NCBI RefSeq assembly: GCF_008923205.2
Contig: NZ_WBMS02000003.1
Span: forward strand, 158,765-222,764
DNA: 64,000 nt
Direction of reading: 5' to 3'
DNA from: Actinomadura physcomitrii
GTDB taxonomy: Bacteria; Actinomycetota; Actinomycetes; Streptosporangiales; Streptosporangiaceae
Program-made: the position numbers and the translations under genes
The notes under the pieces: generated by a model
The model's input: only the letters and a program-made list of their open reading frames with translations
What the model was told of the DNA's origin: nothing
Database searches by the model: none
Shown: piece after piece, positions 51,079 to 59,695 of the stretch
How positions within the stretch are numbered: position 1 is the first letter of the stretch
How the letters are laid out: each line of letters begins with the position of its first letter

Positions 51079-52346
51079 GGTGCGTCCCCGGCCTCGGCGC
51101 CGGCCGTCCGCCCTTCGGCGGCCACCGGTCCGCCGGCCCTCCGCGCGGTGTCCTTGACGGGCGGGAGGGGCAGTTCGGTGGAGACGACGAAGCCGCCTTC
51201 GGGGCGCCTTCCCGCGGAGAGCCGGCCGCCGACCGCGGTGGCGCGCTCGCGCATCCCGATCAGCCCGTAACCGGGCGGACGGTCCGCCGCCGCGCCCGCG
51301 GCGGCGCCGCCGCCTCCGTCGTCGGCGACGGTGATGGTCACCCGGTCGTGGTTCCAGTCGAGGCGCACCCGGGCGCTGCCGGTGCCGGCGTGCTTGGTCA
51401 CGTTGGTCAGGGCCTCCTGGACGATGCGGTAGGCGGTGAGGTCCAGTCCCGGCGGCAGCGGCCTGGCCCTGCCGTCGTGGTGCACCGACACCTCCAGCCC
51501 CGCGCGGCGGAAGGATTCGAGGAGCGTGGGGAGCCGGGACAGCCCGGGCGCCGGCTCGGCGGGCGAGGCCGCGTCCCCGGTCTGGCGCAGCAGGCCGACC
51601 GTGGCCCGCAGGTCGTCGAGCGCCTCGCGGGTGGTCTCGACGAGCTCGTGCAGGCTCTCGCGGGTCTGCTCCGGGCGGGTGTCGAAGAGGTGGGCGGCGA
51701 CCGTGGCCTGCGCGTTCGCGAGGGTGATCTGGTGGGCCACGAGGTCGTGCAGCTCCCGGGCGATGCGGACCCGCTCCTCGGCCACCCGCCGGCGCGCCTC
51801 GCTGTCCCGGCTCTGCTCCGCCCGCTGGGCCCGCTCCTCCATGGCCGCGAGGTAGGCCCGCCGGTTCTGCGTCGAGTGCCCGAGTATGCCGGCCACCAGC
51901 GGGAACGCCGCCACCGCCGCCGTCCGGCTCACGTCCTGCCAGGACAGGTCCCCGTTCGCGAACACGAGGTTGGCGGCGACGAGCAGCGACGTCGAGGCCC
52001 CCACCACCGCGCCCGCCGCGTGCCGTTCGGCGCGGACGGCGAACGAGTACGCGACGATCACGGCGGGGACCACGATGGGCGGGCTCAGCAGGAGATGCAA
52101 GGGCGGCACCAGCACGCCGCACGCGGTCGTGGCCGCCACCGCGGCGAGGGGCGCCCTGTGCCGCGCCGGCAGCACGGCACAGGACACCAGCGCGATGACG
52201 TACGCGGCGAGCGGCGGCGTCGCCAGCCCCTTGTCGTCGACCTGCAGCGCGCCGCCGAACAGGCACAGCGCGAACGCGACCGCCGTGATCGTCGCCTCCC
52301 GCCACCGCGCGGCGCGCGGCCGCGGGCCGCCGCCCGGGCCCGTCAT
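51075..52346 (-). CDS. DesK-type sensor histidine kinase
   Basis: A 423-residue kinase. The first ~170 residues hold about five hydrophobic segments. Then a coiled-coil helix (MEERAQRAEQSRDSEARRRV) leads to the HisKA_3 phospho-His in RIARELHDLVAHQI near residue 205. The ATPase domain shows LTNVTKHAG, VADDGGGGAAAG and GLIGMRERA. It ends with an Ala/Gly-rich tail. It sits between the response regulator and the MMPL gene, 7 bp downstream of the MMPL stop. Confidence 0.92.
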   Translation of the reverse strand: MTGPGGGPRPRAARWREATITAVAFALCLFGGALQVDDKGLATPPLAAYVIALVSCAVLPARHRAPLAAVAATTACGVLVPPLHLLLSPPIVVPAVIVAYSFAVRAERHAAGAVVGASTSLLVAANLVFANGDLSWQDVSRTAAVAAFPLVAGILGHSTQNRRAYLAAMEERAQRAEQSRDSEARRRVAEERVRIARELHDLVAHQITLANAQATVAAHLFDTRPEQTRESLHELVETTREALDDLRATVGLLRQTGDAASPAEPAPGLSRLPTLLESFRRAGLEVSVHHDGRARPLPPGLDLTAYRIVQEALTNVTKHAGTGSARVRLDWNHDRVTITVADDGGGGAAAGAAADRPPGYGLIGMRERATAVGGRLSAGRRPEGGFVVSTELPLPPVKDTARRAGGPVAAEGRTAGAEAGDAP

Positions 52347-52353
52347 GGCCGGC

Positions 52354-54627
52354 TCAGCGCCCGTCGACGGGGAGCGGCGGCACCCCCGCGTCCGGGACGG
52401 TAGCGGCCGGCATGTTCGCGGCCGGCATGTTCGCGGCCGGTACGGTCGGGGAGGGCGGGACGCGCCGGGTCAGTGCCTCCCCCTCGATGTCCACGTTCGG
52501 CAGCACACGCCTCAGGCTACGCGGCAGCCACCAGGCCCGGTGCCCGAGGAGCGCCAGGACCGCGGGCGCGATCGCCATCCGGACCACGAAGGCGTCGAAC
52601 GCGACGGCGGAGGCCAGGCCGAGGCCCATCGTCTGGATGGTCGGGTTGCTCATCCCGACGAATCCGGTGAACACGCTGATCATGATGATCGCCGCCGCGG
52701 CCACCACGCGCCCGCTGTGCCGGAAGCCGCCGACGATCGCCTCGCCGGGTGACGCGCCGTGGACGTAGGCCTCCCGCATCCGGGAGAGGAGGAAGACCTC
52801 GTAGTCCATGGCGAGGCCGAACACGATCCCGATGATGAGGATCGGCATCAGCGACATGACCGGCCCGGTCTGCTCGATCCCGATCAGGTCCGCCGCCCAT
52901 CCCCACTGGAAGACCGCGACGAGGACGCCGAAGGCGGCGCCCACCGACAGCAGGAAGCCGAGCGCGGCCTTGACCGGGACCAGGACCGAGCGGAAGACCA
53001 CCGCCAGCAGGATCACGGCCAGGCCGATGACCACGCTCAGATAGGGCAGGAGGGCGTCGGCCATCGCCTCGGAGATGTCGATGTTCAGTGCGGTGGTGCC
53101 GGTGACCGAGATGTCGGCGCCCGTTTCGGTCTCGACGCCGGACGCCGCGTCCCGGATCTCGTGCACCAGGTCCTTCGTCTTGCCGCTGGCCGGCGCGGTC
53201 CGCGGGACGGCGGTGAGGACCGCCGTGTCCTTGGCCCGGTTGAGCACGGGCTCGTCGACCGACGCGACCCCGTCCAGGCCCCGGACCGTCCGGACGACCC
53301 GGTCGGTGGCCGCCGCCGGGTCCGCGGACTTCGACAGGTCCACGACCACGGTCAGCGGGCCGTTGAAGCCGGGACCGAAGCCTTCGGACAGCAGGTCGTA
53401 GGCGCGGCGCTGGGTGGTCTCCACCGACTTCGACTCGTCCCCGGGCAGCCCGAGCTCGAGGCTCAGCGCCGGCAGTGCGACGGCGCCGAGACCGAGCACC
53501 GCCACCAGCAGCACGGCCACCGGCCGGTGCAGCACGAACCGCGCCCAGCGGGTGGCAAGCCCGGGCCGGCCGGCCGCCGGACGCCCGCCGCTCGGCCCGC
53601 CCGCCTTGCGGACGGCGCGCGGCAGCACCCGCCTACCGAACGCGCCGAACAGCGCGGGGACCAGGGTCAGCGCGACGAGCACGGCGAGCGCCACGGCGCC
53701 CGCGCCCGCCATGCCCATCTTCGTCAGCTCGGGGATCCCGACGACCCCCAGCCCGACCAGGGCGATGAAGACGGTCGCGCCGGCGAAGACGACGGCGGAC
53801 CCGGCCGTGCCCACCGCCCGGCCGGCGGCCTCCTCCGGCGCGCCGCCCCGGGTGCGCTCGTCGCGGAAGCGGGAGGTGATGAAGAGCGCGTAGTCGATCC
53901 CGACGGCCAGCCCCAGCATCAGCGCCAGGATGGCGACGGTGGACGTCAGGCCCAGCGGCACGGCCAGCGCGGTGACCGCGCCGAAGGCGATGGCCACGCC
54001 CCAGAAGGCGGTCAGCAGCGACAGCCCGGCCGCGACCAGCGACCCGAGCGCGAGGATCAGCACCACCGCCGCGACCACCACGCCGATGATCTCCGTCGTG
54101 CCGCCCGGCGCCTCCTCGGCGTCCAGGGCCGAACCGCCGATCTCGACGGTCAGCCCCGCGTCCCGCGCCTTGCCCGCGGCGTCCTGGAGCGCGGTCTTCG
54201 CCGGTTCCTTCAGGTCGACCGCGTCCACGGTGTAGGTGATCGTGGAGTAGGCGATCGTGCCGTCCCCGCCGACCGCGCCGGTCTTGTAGGGGTCGGTGAC
54301 CGACGCGACCTGGTCGCCGCCGTCGAGGGAGCCGAGCGCCGCCTCGACGGCCGCCTTGCTCGCCGCGGCCGTCACCCGCTGCCCGTCCGGGGCCTGGAAC
54401 ACCAGGCGGGCCTCGGCGCCTTGGGCGTTGGTCTGCGGGAAGCGCTCGTCGAGCAGGTCGAACGCCTTCTGCGACTCGGTGCCGGGCATGGAGAGGTCCT
54501 CGTCCTGCCCGGCCGGCGCCGTGGCGGCGGCGACCCCGGCCAGCACCAGGACGCCCAGCCACAGGCCGATCACGAGCCGGCGCCTCCGGAAGGCCCACCG
54601 TCCGATCCGGTAGAGAAATGCCGCCAC
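52354..54627 (-). CDS. MMPL/RND-family exporter
   Basis: A 757-residue membrane protein with two symmetric halves, each one segment, a large extracellular loop and five further segments. Family marks: the first segment after RRRRLVIGLWLG, GIDYALFITSRFRDER in half one and MDYEVFLLSRMREAY in half two, whose Asp residues are proton-relay candidates. Family proteins export lipids, siderophores or drugs. The start is GTG 54627; upstream residues in the longer open frame look non-coding. The last ~45 residues are a soluble Pro/Ala/Asn tail with an imperfect repeat. It is the first gene of an exporter-kinase-regulator operon. Confidence 0.9.
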   Translation of the reverse strand: MAAFLYRIGRWAFRRRRLVIGLWLGVLVLAGVAAATAPAGQDEDLSMPGTESQKAFDLLDERFPQTNAQGAEARLVFQAPDGQRVTAAASKAAVEAALGSLDGGDQVASVTDPYKTGAVGGDGTIAYSTITYTVDAVDLKEPAKTALQDAAGKARDAGLTVEIGGSALDAEEAPGGTTEIIGVVVAAVVLILALGSLVAAGLSLLTAFWGVAIAFGAVTALAVPLGLTSTVAILALMLGLAVGIDYALFITSRFRDERTRGGAPEEAAGRAVGTAGSAVVFAGATVFIALVGLGVVGIPELTKMGMAGAGAVALAVLVALTLVPALFGAFGRRVLPRAVRKAGGPSGGRPAAGRPGLATRWARFVLHRPVAVLLVAVLGLGAVALPALSLELGLPGDESKSVETTQRRAYDLLSEGFGPGFNGPLTVVVDLSKSADPAAATDRVVRTVRGLDGVASVDEPVLNRAKDTAVLTAVPRTAPASGKTKDLVHEIRDAASGVETETGADISVTGTTALNIDISEAMADALLPYLSVVIGLAVILLAVVFRSVLVPVKAALGFLLSVGAAFGVLVAVFQWGWAADLIGIEQTGPVMSLMPILIIGIVFGLAMDYEVFLLSRMREAYVHGASPGEAIVGGFRHSGRVVAAAAIIMISVFTGFVGMSNPTIQTMGLGLASAVAFDAFVVRMAIAPAVLALLGHRAWWLPRSLRRVLPNVDIEGEALTRRVPPSPTVPAANMPAANMPAATVPDAGVPPLPVDGR
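52409..52438. repeat. Tandem 15-bp repeat in the MMPL gene tail
   Basis: GGCATGTTCGCGGCC repeated twice in tandem, with a partial third copy following. It encodes repeated AANMP units in the cytoplasmic tail of the MMPL protein; an in-frame slippage repeat. Confidence 0.7.
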
Positions 54628-54827
54628 CTGTTGATCACTCCAGACACCGCTAGGGAAAGGGGGATGCGCGAGATCCGCGCGCCTCCCACACTTCCCTCCG
54701 GCGCCCGCGCCGGGCATCGTCCCTCGTCGCCGTCTTCCCTTGGTGCACCCGGACCAGCGGCCCCCGCGGCCTAGTGCCGACGCACTAGCCGACCGTGCCA
54801 GGACCGGTGCCGGGGACGCCCTCTTGT

Positions 54828-54857
54828 TTGGCTACTGTCGATCACCTCTGCTATACG
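54828..54857 (+). promoter_or_regulatory. Promoter of the small secreted-like/peptide gene
   Basis: -35 TTGGCT (54828-54833) and -10 TATACG (54852-54857), spacer 18 bp, in a locally AT-richer stretch. Predicted transcription start near 54864. The rest of the 54628-54943 gap holds the upstream region of the MMPL gene and the two hairpins below; I see no other gene in it. Confidence 0.6.
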
Positions 54858-54865
54858 TAGAGTCA

Positions 54866-54924
54866 CTCCACCTGGTTCGGGGTGGAGAAGGGGGCACCCG
54901 GTGTCCCCATCGGGGACCCGGGTG
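54866..54924 (+). promoter_or_regulatory. Structured 5' leader with two hairpins
   Basis: Hairpin 1: CTCCACC (54866-54872) / GGTGGAG (54881-54887), 8-nt loop. Hairpin 2: CACCCG-GT-GTCCCC / GGGGAC-C-CGGGTG (54895-54924), 12 paired bases with a small bulge and a 3-nt loop. They fill the predicted leader and end about 10 nt before the ribosome-binding site (AGAGGAA). They could stabilise the mRNA or control translation; no riboswitch class is recognised. Confidence 0.6.
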
Positions 54925-54943
54925 TGACAAGAAGAGGAATCAC

Positions 54944-55228
54944 ATGAAGTCCTTCAGCTACACCGAGCTGGACAAGCTGGCCGGCGAGGTCCTGCCGGAG
55001 CGGGCCGTGCTGTCCACCCTTCTCGTCGGTGGCGACACCGACAACGACAACCAGAACTTCAACCTCGGCAACGGCGGGCACGACGGCGGCACGACCGCGG
55101 TCGTCCCGAACTGCCAGAGCGCCATCAACCACTCGCAGGGCGGCCTCATCGGCGCGCTGGGTCTCAGCTCCGAGAACCCCAACTCGTCGTTCACCTGCGC
55201 GAGCAGCTCGGTGGTCTCGGGTCGCTGA
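54944..55228 (+). CDS. Small protein of unknown function, possible modified-peptide precursor
   Basis: A 94-residue protein that I do not recognise. The start ATG 54944 follows AGAGGAA. No signal peptide is visible. The N-terminal ~27 residues are helix-prone and leader-like: FSYTELDKLAGEVLPERAVL. A Gly/Asn/Asp-rich segment follows (GGDTDNDNQNFNLGNGGHDG), then a Ser/Gly/Asn-rich C-terminus with two cysteines (VVPNCQS and FTCASS). The leader/core layout resembles ribosomally made modified peptides, but no maturation enzyme lies next to it. It has its own promoter, structured leader and terminator, so it is probably a highly expressed single gene. Confidence 0.65.
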   Translation: MKSFSYTELDKLAGEVLPERAVLSTLLVGGDTDNDNQNFNLGNGGHDGGTTAVVPNCQSAINHSQGGLIGALGLSSENPNSSFTCASSSVVSGR

Positions 55229-55242
55229 CCCGGATCGACGTG

Positions 55243-55500
55243 TTACGCGGGCCGCGGCCCGTCCGGGAAGGGCCGGCGTTCTCTCGCCGGCCCTTCCCCC
55301 TTTCCGAGCCGTTCTCCACCGGACTGCGGTCCGGTGAAGCCGCGCAGCTGGCGGCGTGAGGTGATGCCGAGCTTGCGGAAGATGTTGCGCAGGTGGGCGT
55401 CGACGGTGCGGGGACTGATGAACAGGCGGGTGGCGACCTCCTTGGAGGTGGAGCCGTCCGCGACCAGCCGGGCGATGTGGGTCTCCTGCCTGGTCAGCAC
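55243..55500 (-). pseudogene. LuxR-family HTH fragment
   Basis: About 55 codons encode a complete LuxR-type HTH: LTRQETHIARLVADGSTSKE, then VATRLFISPRTVDAHLRNIF and RKLGITSRRQL. An in-frame stop lies just upstream (around 55528), so the sensor or ATPase part is missing. The C-terminal ~30 codons are low-complexity and run through the terminator of the neighbouring gene, which indicates that the original stop was lost too. A free-standing HTH protein is possible but less likely. Confidence 0.6.
55265..55298 (+). terminator. Strong intrinsic terminator after the small protein gene
   Basis: A perfect 14-bp stem GGGAAGGGCCGGCG / CGCCGGCCCTTCCC with loop TTCTCT, followed by CCTTT. It starts 36 bp after the small gene's stop. 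Confidence 0.85.
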
Positions 55501-55712
55501 GTCGGCGGCGCCGCGTCTTCCACCTCACCCGGCCTCGGACGCGCAGGCCGTCGGACTTTCTCCTCTGGAGGTAGCACGACTTCGCGGTGCCTTTCCGCAC
55601 GGTACCGTGGACCGGTCTCGTGCGGAATGGCCGCCCGTAGGTGAGCGATCCGTTTTCAACAACAGTCGGTGCGCCGTCCGGGCCGAGCACGCATCCCCAC
55701 GGGGGCTTGCGT

Positions 55713-55761
55713 GCCGCCCGCGACCCGGCCGTTCGGCGCGCTGGGCCGGGCCGCGGGCGGC
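55713..55761 (-). terminator. Terminator downstream of the flavoprotein gene
   Basis: A 17-bp stem with one mismatch: GCCGCCCGCG-A-CCCGGCC / GGCCGGG-C-CGCGGGCGGC, loop ~13 nt. It lies 33 bp beyond the minus-strand stop at 55794. The rest of the 55501-55793 gap shows no gene. Confidence 0.65.
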
Positions 55762-55793
55762 GGCTCGGGGGTGGGATCCGCGGGACCCGGCCG

Positions 55794-57665
55794 TTACGGC
55801 TTGGCCGGGTCGTAGAGGTCGAAGACGTTCGGCTGGCCGGCCCTGTAGCGCCGATCATCGTCGTCGTAGAAGCCCTGGAACTCCTTGGGCAGGTACAGAT
55901 TGAAGATCTTGGCGGGGGTGCCGCCGGCGCCGGAGGCGTCCAGGATCGCGTTGGCGGCCTTGCGGCCGGCGGTGTTGGCGCCCTCCATCGTCGCGAGGTT
56001 GATGTCGGCGCGGACGTAGTCGGAGGCCAGGAACAGGTTCGGCAGCGCGGTGGCGGCCTCGGGGCGGTGGTTCCACGATCCCGGCTTGTTGATCATCAGC
56101 GGCTCGTCGTTGGCGACCTGCGGGGTGCCGTTGCCGGTGATGGCCGGGTCGATGTAGTAGGAGTGGATGTTGGCGTCGTTGAGCACCACCCCGCCCCAGG
56201 GGATCGCCCGGCGCAGCTGCTCCTTGACCTCGTTGAAGATCTGGTCGGAGGTGCACTCGCGGGCGGTCTTGCCGTACAGGACGCCCTTGGTGTCCCAGGA
56301 GGACAGGTCGATCGACAGGCAGTCGTTGACCTCGCCGTTGCCGTAGGTCGAGCCGAACTTCTTCTTCCAGAACTGGCCCTGGTTGATGGAGGTGAGCGCC
56401 CAGGGCTGGCCGGCGTAGGCGACGTGCCCCTTGGCCAGGCTGATCGGCTGGCGCAGGTAGATCATGATGCCGTTCATCCAGTCGGTGGTGATCTGCGCCA
56501 GGTTCTTCAGGTTCGGGTCGGCGGCCAGGATCTGGTCGTTGAGCAGCGGGACGGCGCGCTCGACGGGCACCGCGAGGACGTAGTAGTCCGCGTCCACGGC
56601 CGCGGTGCCGCCGGATCCGGTGACCTGCGCGCCGCTGATCTTCTTGTCGGTGACGTCGAGGCGGGTGAGGGCCGCGTCGGCCACGAACTTGACGCCGAGG
56701 GTCTTGAGGTAGGCGACCCAGGGGTCGATGAGCGCCTCGTTGGTGGGGGCGTTGAGCAGCCGGTCGGGGGCCTTGTAGCCGCCGAGCCCGAGCGTGCTGT
56801 AGACCCACGCCTCGGCCATCAGCCCCATGGTGTGCGCGTTGGCCTTGTCGGGCTTGGCGGCGACGAGCGTGCCGGTGAACAGCTGGACCAGCATCTCGTT
56901 GTAGGGCTTGTCCATCTTCTCGGCGTGCACCATCTCCGAGAAGCTCATGTTCTCCCACTGGTTGTAGCGGCGCAGCGGGCCGCTGGTGACGAACGCGAGC
57001 ATCTTCTGCAGGAAGTAGGCGACCTCCCACGCCTGGACGGTGCCGAGCAGGTTGAGCCCGGTGGACAGGAAGGTCAGCAGCGAGTCGGGGCTGAGCGTGC
57101 CCTCGATGGTGCCGCGGGCGGGCAGCACCAGCTTGGTGCCGTTGTAGAACGCGGCGACCTCGGTGCCGGCGACGAGGTTGTCGAAGGCCTTGCCGCCGCC
57201 GGGCAGCGGGATCCGGCTCATGGTGTCGGGGAGGTTCTGGTAGAAGCCGGGGAAGAACCGGAACCCGTGCTCGGCGGGCAGGTCCTGGCGTCCGCCGCTG
57301 CCGGTGTTCGGGACGGGCATGCTGCGGCATTTGCCGCCCCAGGCCTTCCGCTCGTAGATCGTGACGTCGAAGCCGCGCTCGGCCAGTTCGTGGGCGGTGG
57401 ACAGGCCGCCCATCCCGCCGCCGAAGATCGCGACCCGGCGGCCGGCCTGGGCGGCGCGCCCGGTGCGCGGGGCGCGGCGCGCGGCCGGGGTCGCGGCCTG
57501 GGCGCGGCCGGTGCCGAGGACGCCGGCGGCGGCGACCGCGCCGGCCGCGGCGATCGCCCCGGTGACGAACCGGCGGCGGTCGAGCCCGCCGGTGCCCGGC
57601 CGCCCGTCCGGCCCGTCCGACGCGGACGGGGATGACGCGTTCTGCGATGGAGTCGTGTCCTCCAC
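55794..57665 (-). CDS. Tat-exported FAD-dependent oxidoreductase (carotenoid desaturase/amine oxidase fold)
   Basis: A 623-residue flavoprotein. A ~30-residue Ser/Gly-rich region precedes a Tat signal (DRRRFVTGAIAAAGAVA). The mature enzyme opens with the FAD-binding motif RVAIFGGGMGGLSTAHELAE and an acidic YERKAWGGKCRS, typical of the phytoene desaturase / hydroxysqualene dehydroxylase / flavin amine oxidase group. A second FAD contact near the C-terminus reads LFLASDYVRADINLATMEGA (core LASDYV). Substrate unknown: sterol, terpenoid or polyene. The start is GTG 57665 with AAGGAG upstream. Divergent from a Baeyer-Villiger-type gene under shared operators. Confidence 0.85.
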   Translation of the reverse strand: MEDTTPSQNASSPSASDGPDGRPGTGGLDRRRFVTGAIAAAGAVAAAGVLGTGRAQAATPAARRAPRTGRAAQAGRRVAIFGGGMGGLSTAHELAERGFDVTIYERKAWGGKCRSMPVPNTGSGGRQDLPAEHGFRFFPGFYQNLPDTMSRIPLPGGGKAFDNLVAGTEVAAFYNGTKLVLPARGTIEGTLSPDSLLTFLSTGLNLLGTVQAWEVAYFLQKMLAFVTSGPLRRYNQWENMSFSEMVHAEKMDKPYNEMLVQLFTGTLVAAKPDKANAHTMGLMAEAWVYSTLGLGGYKAPDRLLNAPTNEALIDPWVAYLKTLGVKFVADAALTRLDVTDKKISGAQVTGSGGTAAVDADYYVLAVPVERAVPLLNDQILAADPNLKNLAQITTDWMNGIMIYLRQPISLAKGHVAYAGQPWALTSINQGQFWKKKFGSTYGNGEVNDCLSIDLSSWDTKGVLYGKTARECTSDQIFNEVKEQLRRAIPWGGVVLNDANIHSYYIDPAITGNGTPQVANDEPLMINKPGSWNHRPEAATALPNLFLASDYVRADINLATMEGANTAGRKAANAILDASGAGGTPAKIFNLYLPKEFQGFYDDDDRRYRAGQPNVFDLYDPAKP

Positions 57666-57692
57666 GGCGCACTCCTTGGGGGGTGGCGTGCT

Positions 57693-57712
57693 AACCGACA
57701 CTAGCGTCGGTT
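57693..57712. promoter_or_regulatory. TetR-type operator, flavoprotein side
   Basis: AACCGAC-ACTAGC-GTCGGTT, perfect 7-bp arms, 28 bp upstream of the flavoprotein start and just downstream of its predicted transcription start. Nearly the same site occurs at 57812-57831. Confidence 0.75.
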
Positions 57713-57726
57713 GCGGATGGGCCCTC

Positions 57727-57755
57727 ACTATGAACACGCCGCGGTACGGCGTCAA
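57727..57755 (-). promoter_or_regulatory. Promoter of the flavoprotein gene
   Basis: On the minus strand, -35 TTGACG (57755-57750) and -10 CATAGT (57732-57727), spacer exactly 17 bp. The operator at 57693-57712 lies immediately downstream. Confidence 0.7.
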
Positions 57756-57811
57756 GCCCTTCTGGATGTTCCGTCCATGTCTTGACTCCGCTCCACCGTT
57801 CCGGCCACCCT

Positions 57812-57831
57812 AACCGACATGAGTGTCGGAA
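57812..57831. promoter_or_regulatory. TetR-type operator, monooxygenase side
   Basis: AACCGACATGAGTGTCGGAA with perfect arms CCGACA / TGTCGG, 65 bp upstream of the monooxygenase start. The two sites share the consensus CCGACA-N4-YGTCGG and imply one repressor for both divergent genes. Confidence 0.72.
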
Positions 57832-57895
57832 AGAGGAAGGCGGCGGGAGCGGCTCCTCGTGCGGCGAGCCGCCCCGCCCGGCCGGGGAGACGCGC

Positions 57896-59365
57896 ATGAC
57901 GCGCAGGAACATCTCGATCGCCATCGTCGGCAGCGGATTCAGCGGGATCGGCCTGGCCATCGCCCTGAAGAGGGCCGGCTTCACCGACATCACGATCTTC
58001 GACAAGGCCGACGGCCCCGGCGGGGTCTGGCGCGACAACACCTACCCCGGCGCCGCCTGCGACGCCCCGTCCCACCTGTACTCCTACTCCTTCGAACCCA
58101 AGCCGGACTGGACGCGCCGGTTCGCCGAGCAACCGGAGATCCTCGCCTACCTGCGGCACTGCGCCGCCAAGTACGGGCTCATGCCGCACTTCAGGTTCAA
58201 CACCACCGTCACCGACGCCCAGTTCCAGACCGCGACCGGACGATGGCGCCTGCACACCGCCGACGGCGAGACCCGCGACTACGACCTGTTCGTCGCCGCG
58301 TGCGGCCAGCTGTCCAACCCGGCCGTGCCGGCCCTGCCCGGCCGGGACCGGTTCGGCGGGACGATGTTCCATTCGGCGCGCTGGGACCACGGCCACGACC
58401 TGGCGGGCAGGCGCATCGCCGTGGTCGGCAACGGCGCCAGCGCCATCCAGTTCGTCCCGCTGATCGCGCCCGCCGCCGAGCGGCTGACGGTCTTCCAGCT
58501 CGAGACCCACTGGATCAGCCGCAAACCCGACCGCCTCTACCCGCGCTGGCGGCACGCCCTCAACCGGCGCGTCCCCGCCGTGCAGAAGCTGTCGCGGCTG
58601 GGCGTCTTCCTGTGGTTCGAACTCGTCCTCAACCCCGCGCTGATCGCCCCGCGCGGCCGCCGCGTCCTGTCGGCGCCCGTCCGCCTGCTGTGCCGGTACG
58701 CCCTGCGCTCGGTCCGCGACCCGCGGCTGCGGCGCCGCCTCACGCCCCGCTACGAACCCGGCTGCAAACGCATCCTCACCTCGAGCGAGTACTACCCGAC
58801 GCTCAACCGCCGCAACGTCACCGTGGTGGACGACCCCATCACCGAGCTCACCCCGCACGGAGCCCGGACCGCCGGCGGCGACCACCACGCCTTCGACACC
58901 CTCATCTGGGCCACCGGGTTCCGCTCCCAGGACTTCGTCGCCCCGATGCGCGTCGTCGGCGCGCACGGCACCGAGCTCAACGCCGCCTGGAAGGACGGCG
59001 CCCGCGCCTACCTCGGCCTCGCCGTCACCGGCTTCCCCAACTTCTTCCTCATGTACGGGCCGAACACCAACGTCGGGTCCGGCTCCATCGTCCACATGCT
59101 GGAGAGCCAGGCCGCCTACATCGTCCAGGCCGCGCGCCTCCTCGCGAGCGGCGTCACCTCCATGGACGTCCGCGCCGACGTCCTGGACCGCTTCGACGCC
59201 GCAGCCCAGCGGCGCCTGTCCACCTCCGTCTGGAACCAGGGCGGCTGCGACAGCTGGTACCTCGACGCCGACCACCGCAACACCAACAACTGGCCGGGCT
59301 CCATGACCGGCTACCGCCGCCGCACCCGCCGCCTCGACCCCGTCGACTACCACCTCGAACACTGA
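57896..59365 (+). CDS. Baeyer-Villiger-type flavin monooxygenase
   Basis: A 489-residue FAD/NADPH monooxygenase. FAD motif IAIVGSGFSGIGLAIALKRA, NADPH motif RIAVVGNGASAIQFVP near residue 180, and between them the Baeyer-Villiger fingerprint FGGTMFHSARWDH (F-x-G-x3-H-x3-W-D). Also DTLIWATGF. Expected reaction: NADPH- and O2-dependent insertion of oxygen into a ketone, or hydroxylation. GGGGAGA precedes ATG 57896. It heads a co-directional set with tatA and a DUF2236 oxygenase, suggesting oxidation of a hydrophobic compound such as a terpenoid, sterol or polyisoprenoid product. Confidence 0.9.
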   Translation: MTRRNISIAIVGSGFSGIGLAIALKRAGFTDITIFDKADGPGGVWRDNTYPGAACDAPSHLYSYSFEPKPDWTRRFAEQPEILAYLRHCAAKYGLMPHFRFNTTVTDAQFQTATGRWRLHTADGETRDYDLFVAACGQLSNPAVPALPGRDRFGGTMFHSARWDHGHDLAGRRIAVVGNGASAIQFVPLIAPAAERLTVFQLETHWISRKPDRLYPRWRHALNRRVPAVQKLSRLGVFLWFELVLNPALIAPRGRRVLSAPVRLLCRYALRSVRDPRLRRRLTPRYEPGCKRILTSSEYYPTLNRRNVTVVDDPITELTPHGARTAGGDHHAFDTLIWATGFRSQDFVAPMRVVGAHGTELNAAWKDGARAYLGLAVTGFPNFFLMYGPNTNVGSGSIVHMLESQAAYIVQAARLLASGVTSMDVRADVLDRFDAAAQRRLSTSVWNQGGCDSWYLDADHRNTNNWPGSMTGYRRRTRRLDPVDYHLEH

Positions 59366-59377
59366 GAAGGACACCCC

Positions 59378-59662
59378 ATGGCCGGCCTCGGCACCAGCGA
59401 ACTGCTCATCATCCTCGCCGTCGTCCTGCTGCTGTTCGGCTCGGCGAAACTCCCGCAACTGGCCCGCTCGCTCGGCCGCTCCGCCCGCATCCTCAAGACC
59501 GAGACCAAGGGCCTGCACGACGACGACCCCGCCGAGACCCAGACGACGGCCCCGCCCGCGCGGCCGCTGCCGGCGACCGTCCGCACCGAACACCGCGACA
59601 CCCGCACCGAACACCGCGTCGTCCGCCCCGAGCGCCGCGACGCCGGCCCCGCACGCTGGTAG
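59378..59662 (+). CDS. TatA/E-family twin-arginine translocase subunit
   Basis: A 94-residue protein. One N-terminal membrane helix ([20 protein letters not shown]) with the Phe-Gly hinge, then the amphipathic helix [19 protein letters not shown], as in TatA. The C-terminal tail has imperfect Arg/Glu repeats ([20 protein letters not shown]). A second tatA copy next to a Tat-exported oxidoreductase is unusual; the housekeeping tatA is normally with tatC elsewhere. It begins 12 bp after the monooxygenase, preceded by GAAGGA, so it is co-transcribed. Confidence 0.9.
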   Translation: MAGLGTSELLIILAVVLLLFGSAKLPQLARSLGRSARILKTETKGLHDDDPAETQTTAPPARPLPATVRTEHRDTRTEHRVVRPERRDAGPARW

Positions 59663-59695
59663 CGCGGCCCCCACCGTCCGAGCTTGGAGCATCCG

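Noticed and set aside
52409..52438. Short tandem repeat as a CRISPR or regulatory array
   Set aside because: Only two full 15-bp copies, in frame within a coding tail; simple slippage repeat.
54944..55228. Lanthipeptide or other named RiPP class
   Set aside because: The leader-like N-terminus is suggestive, but there are no adjacent modification enzymes and the C-terminus has only two Cys; no class can be assigned.
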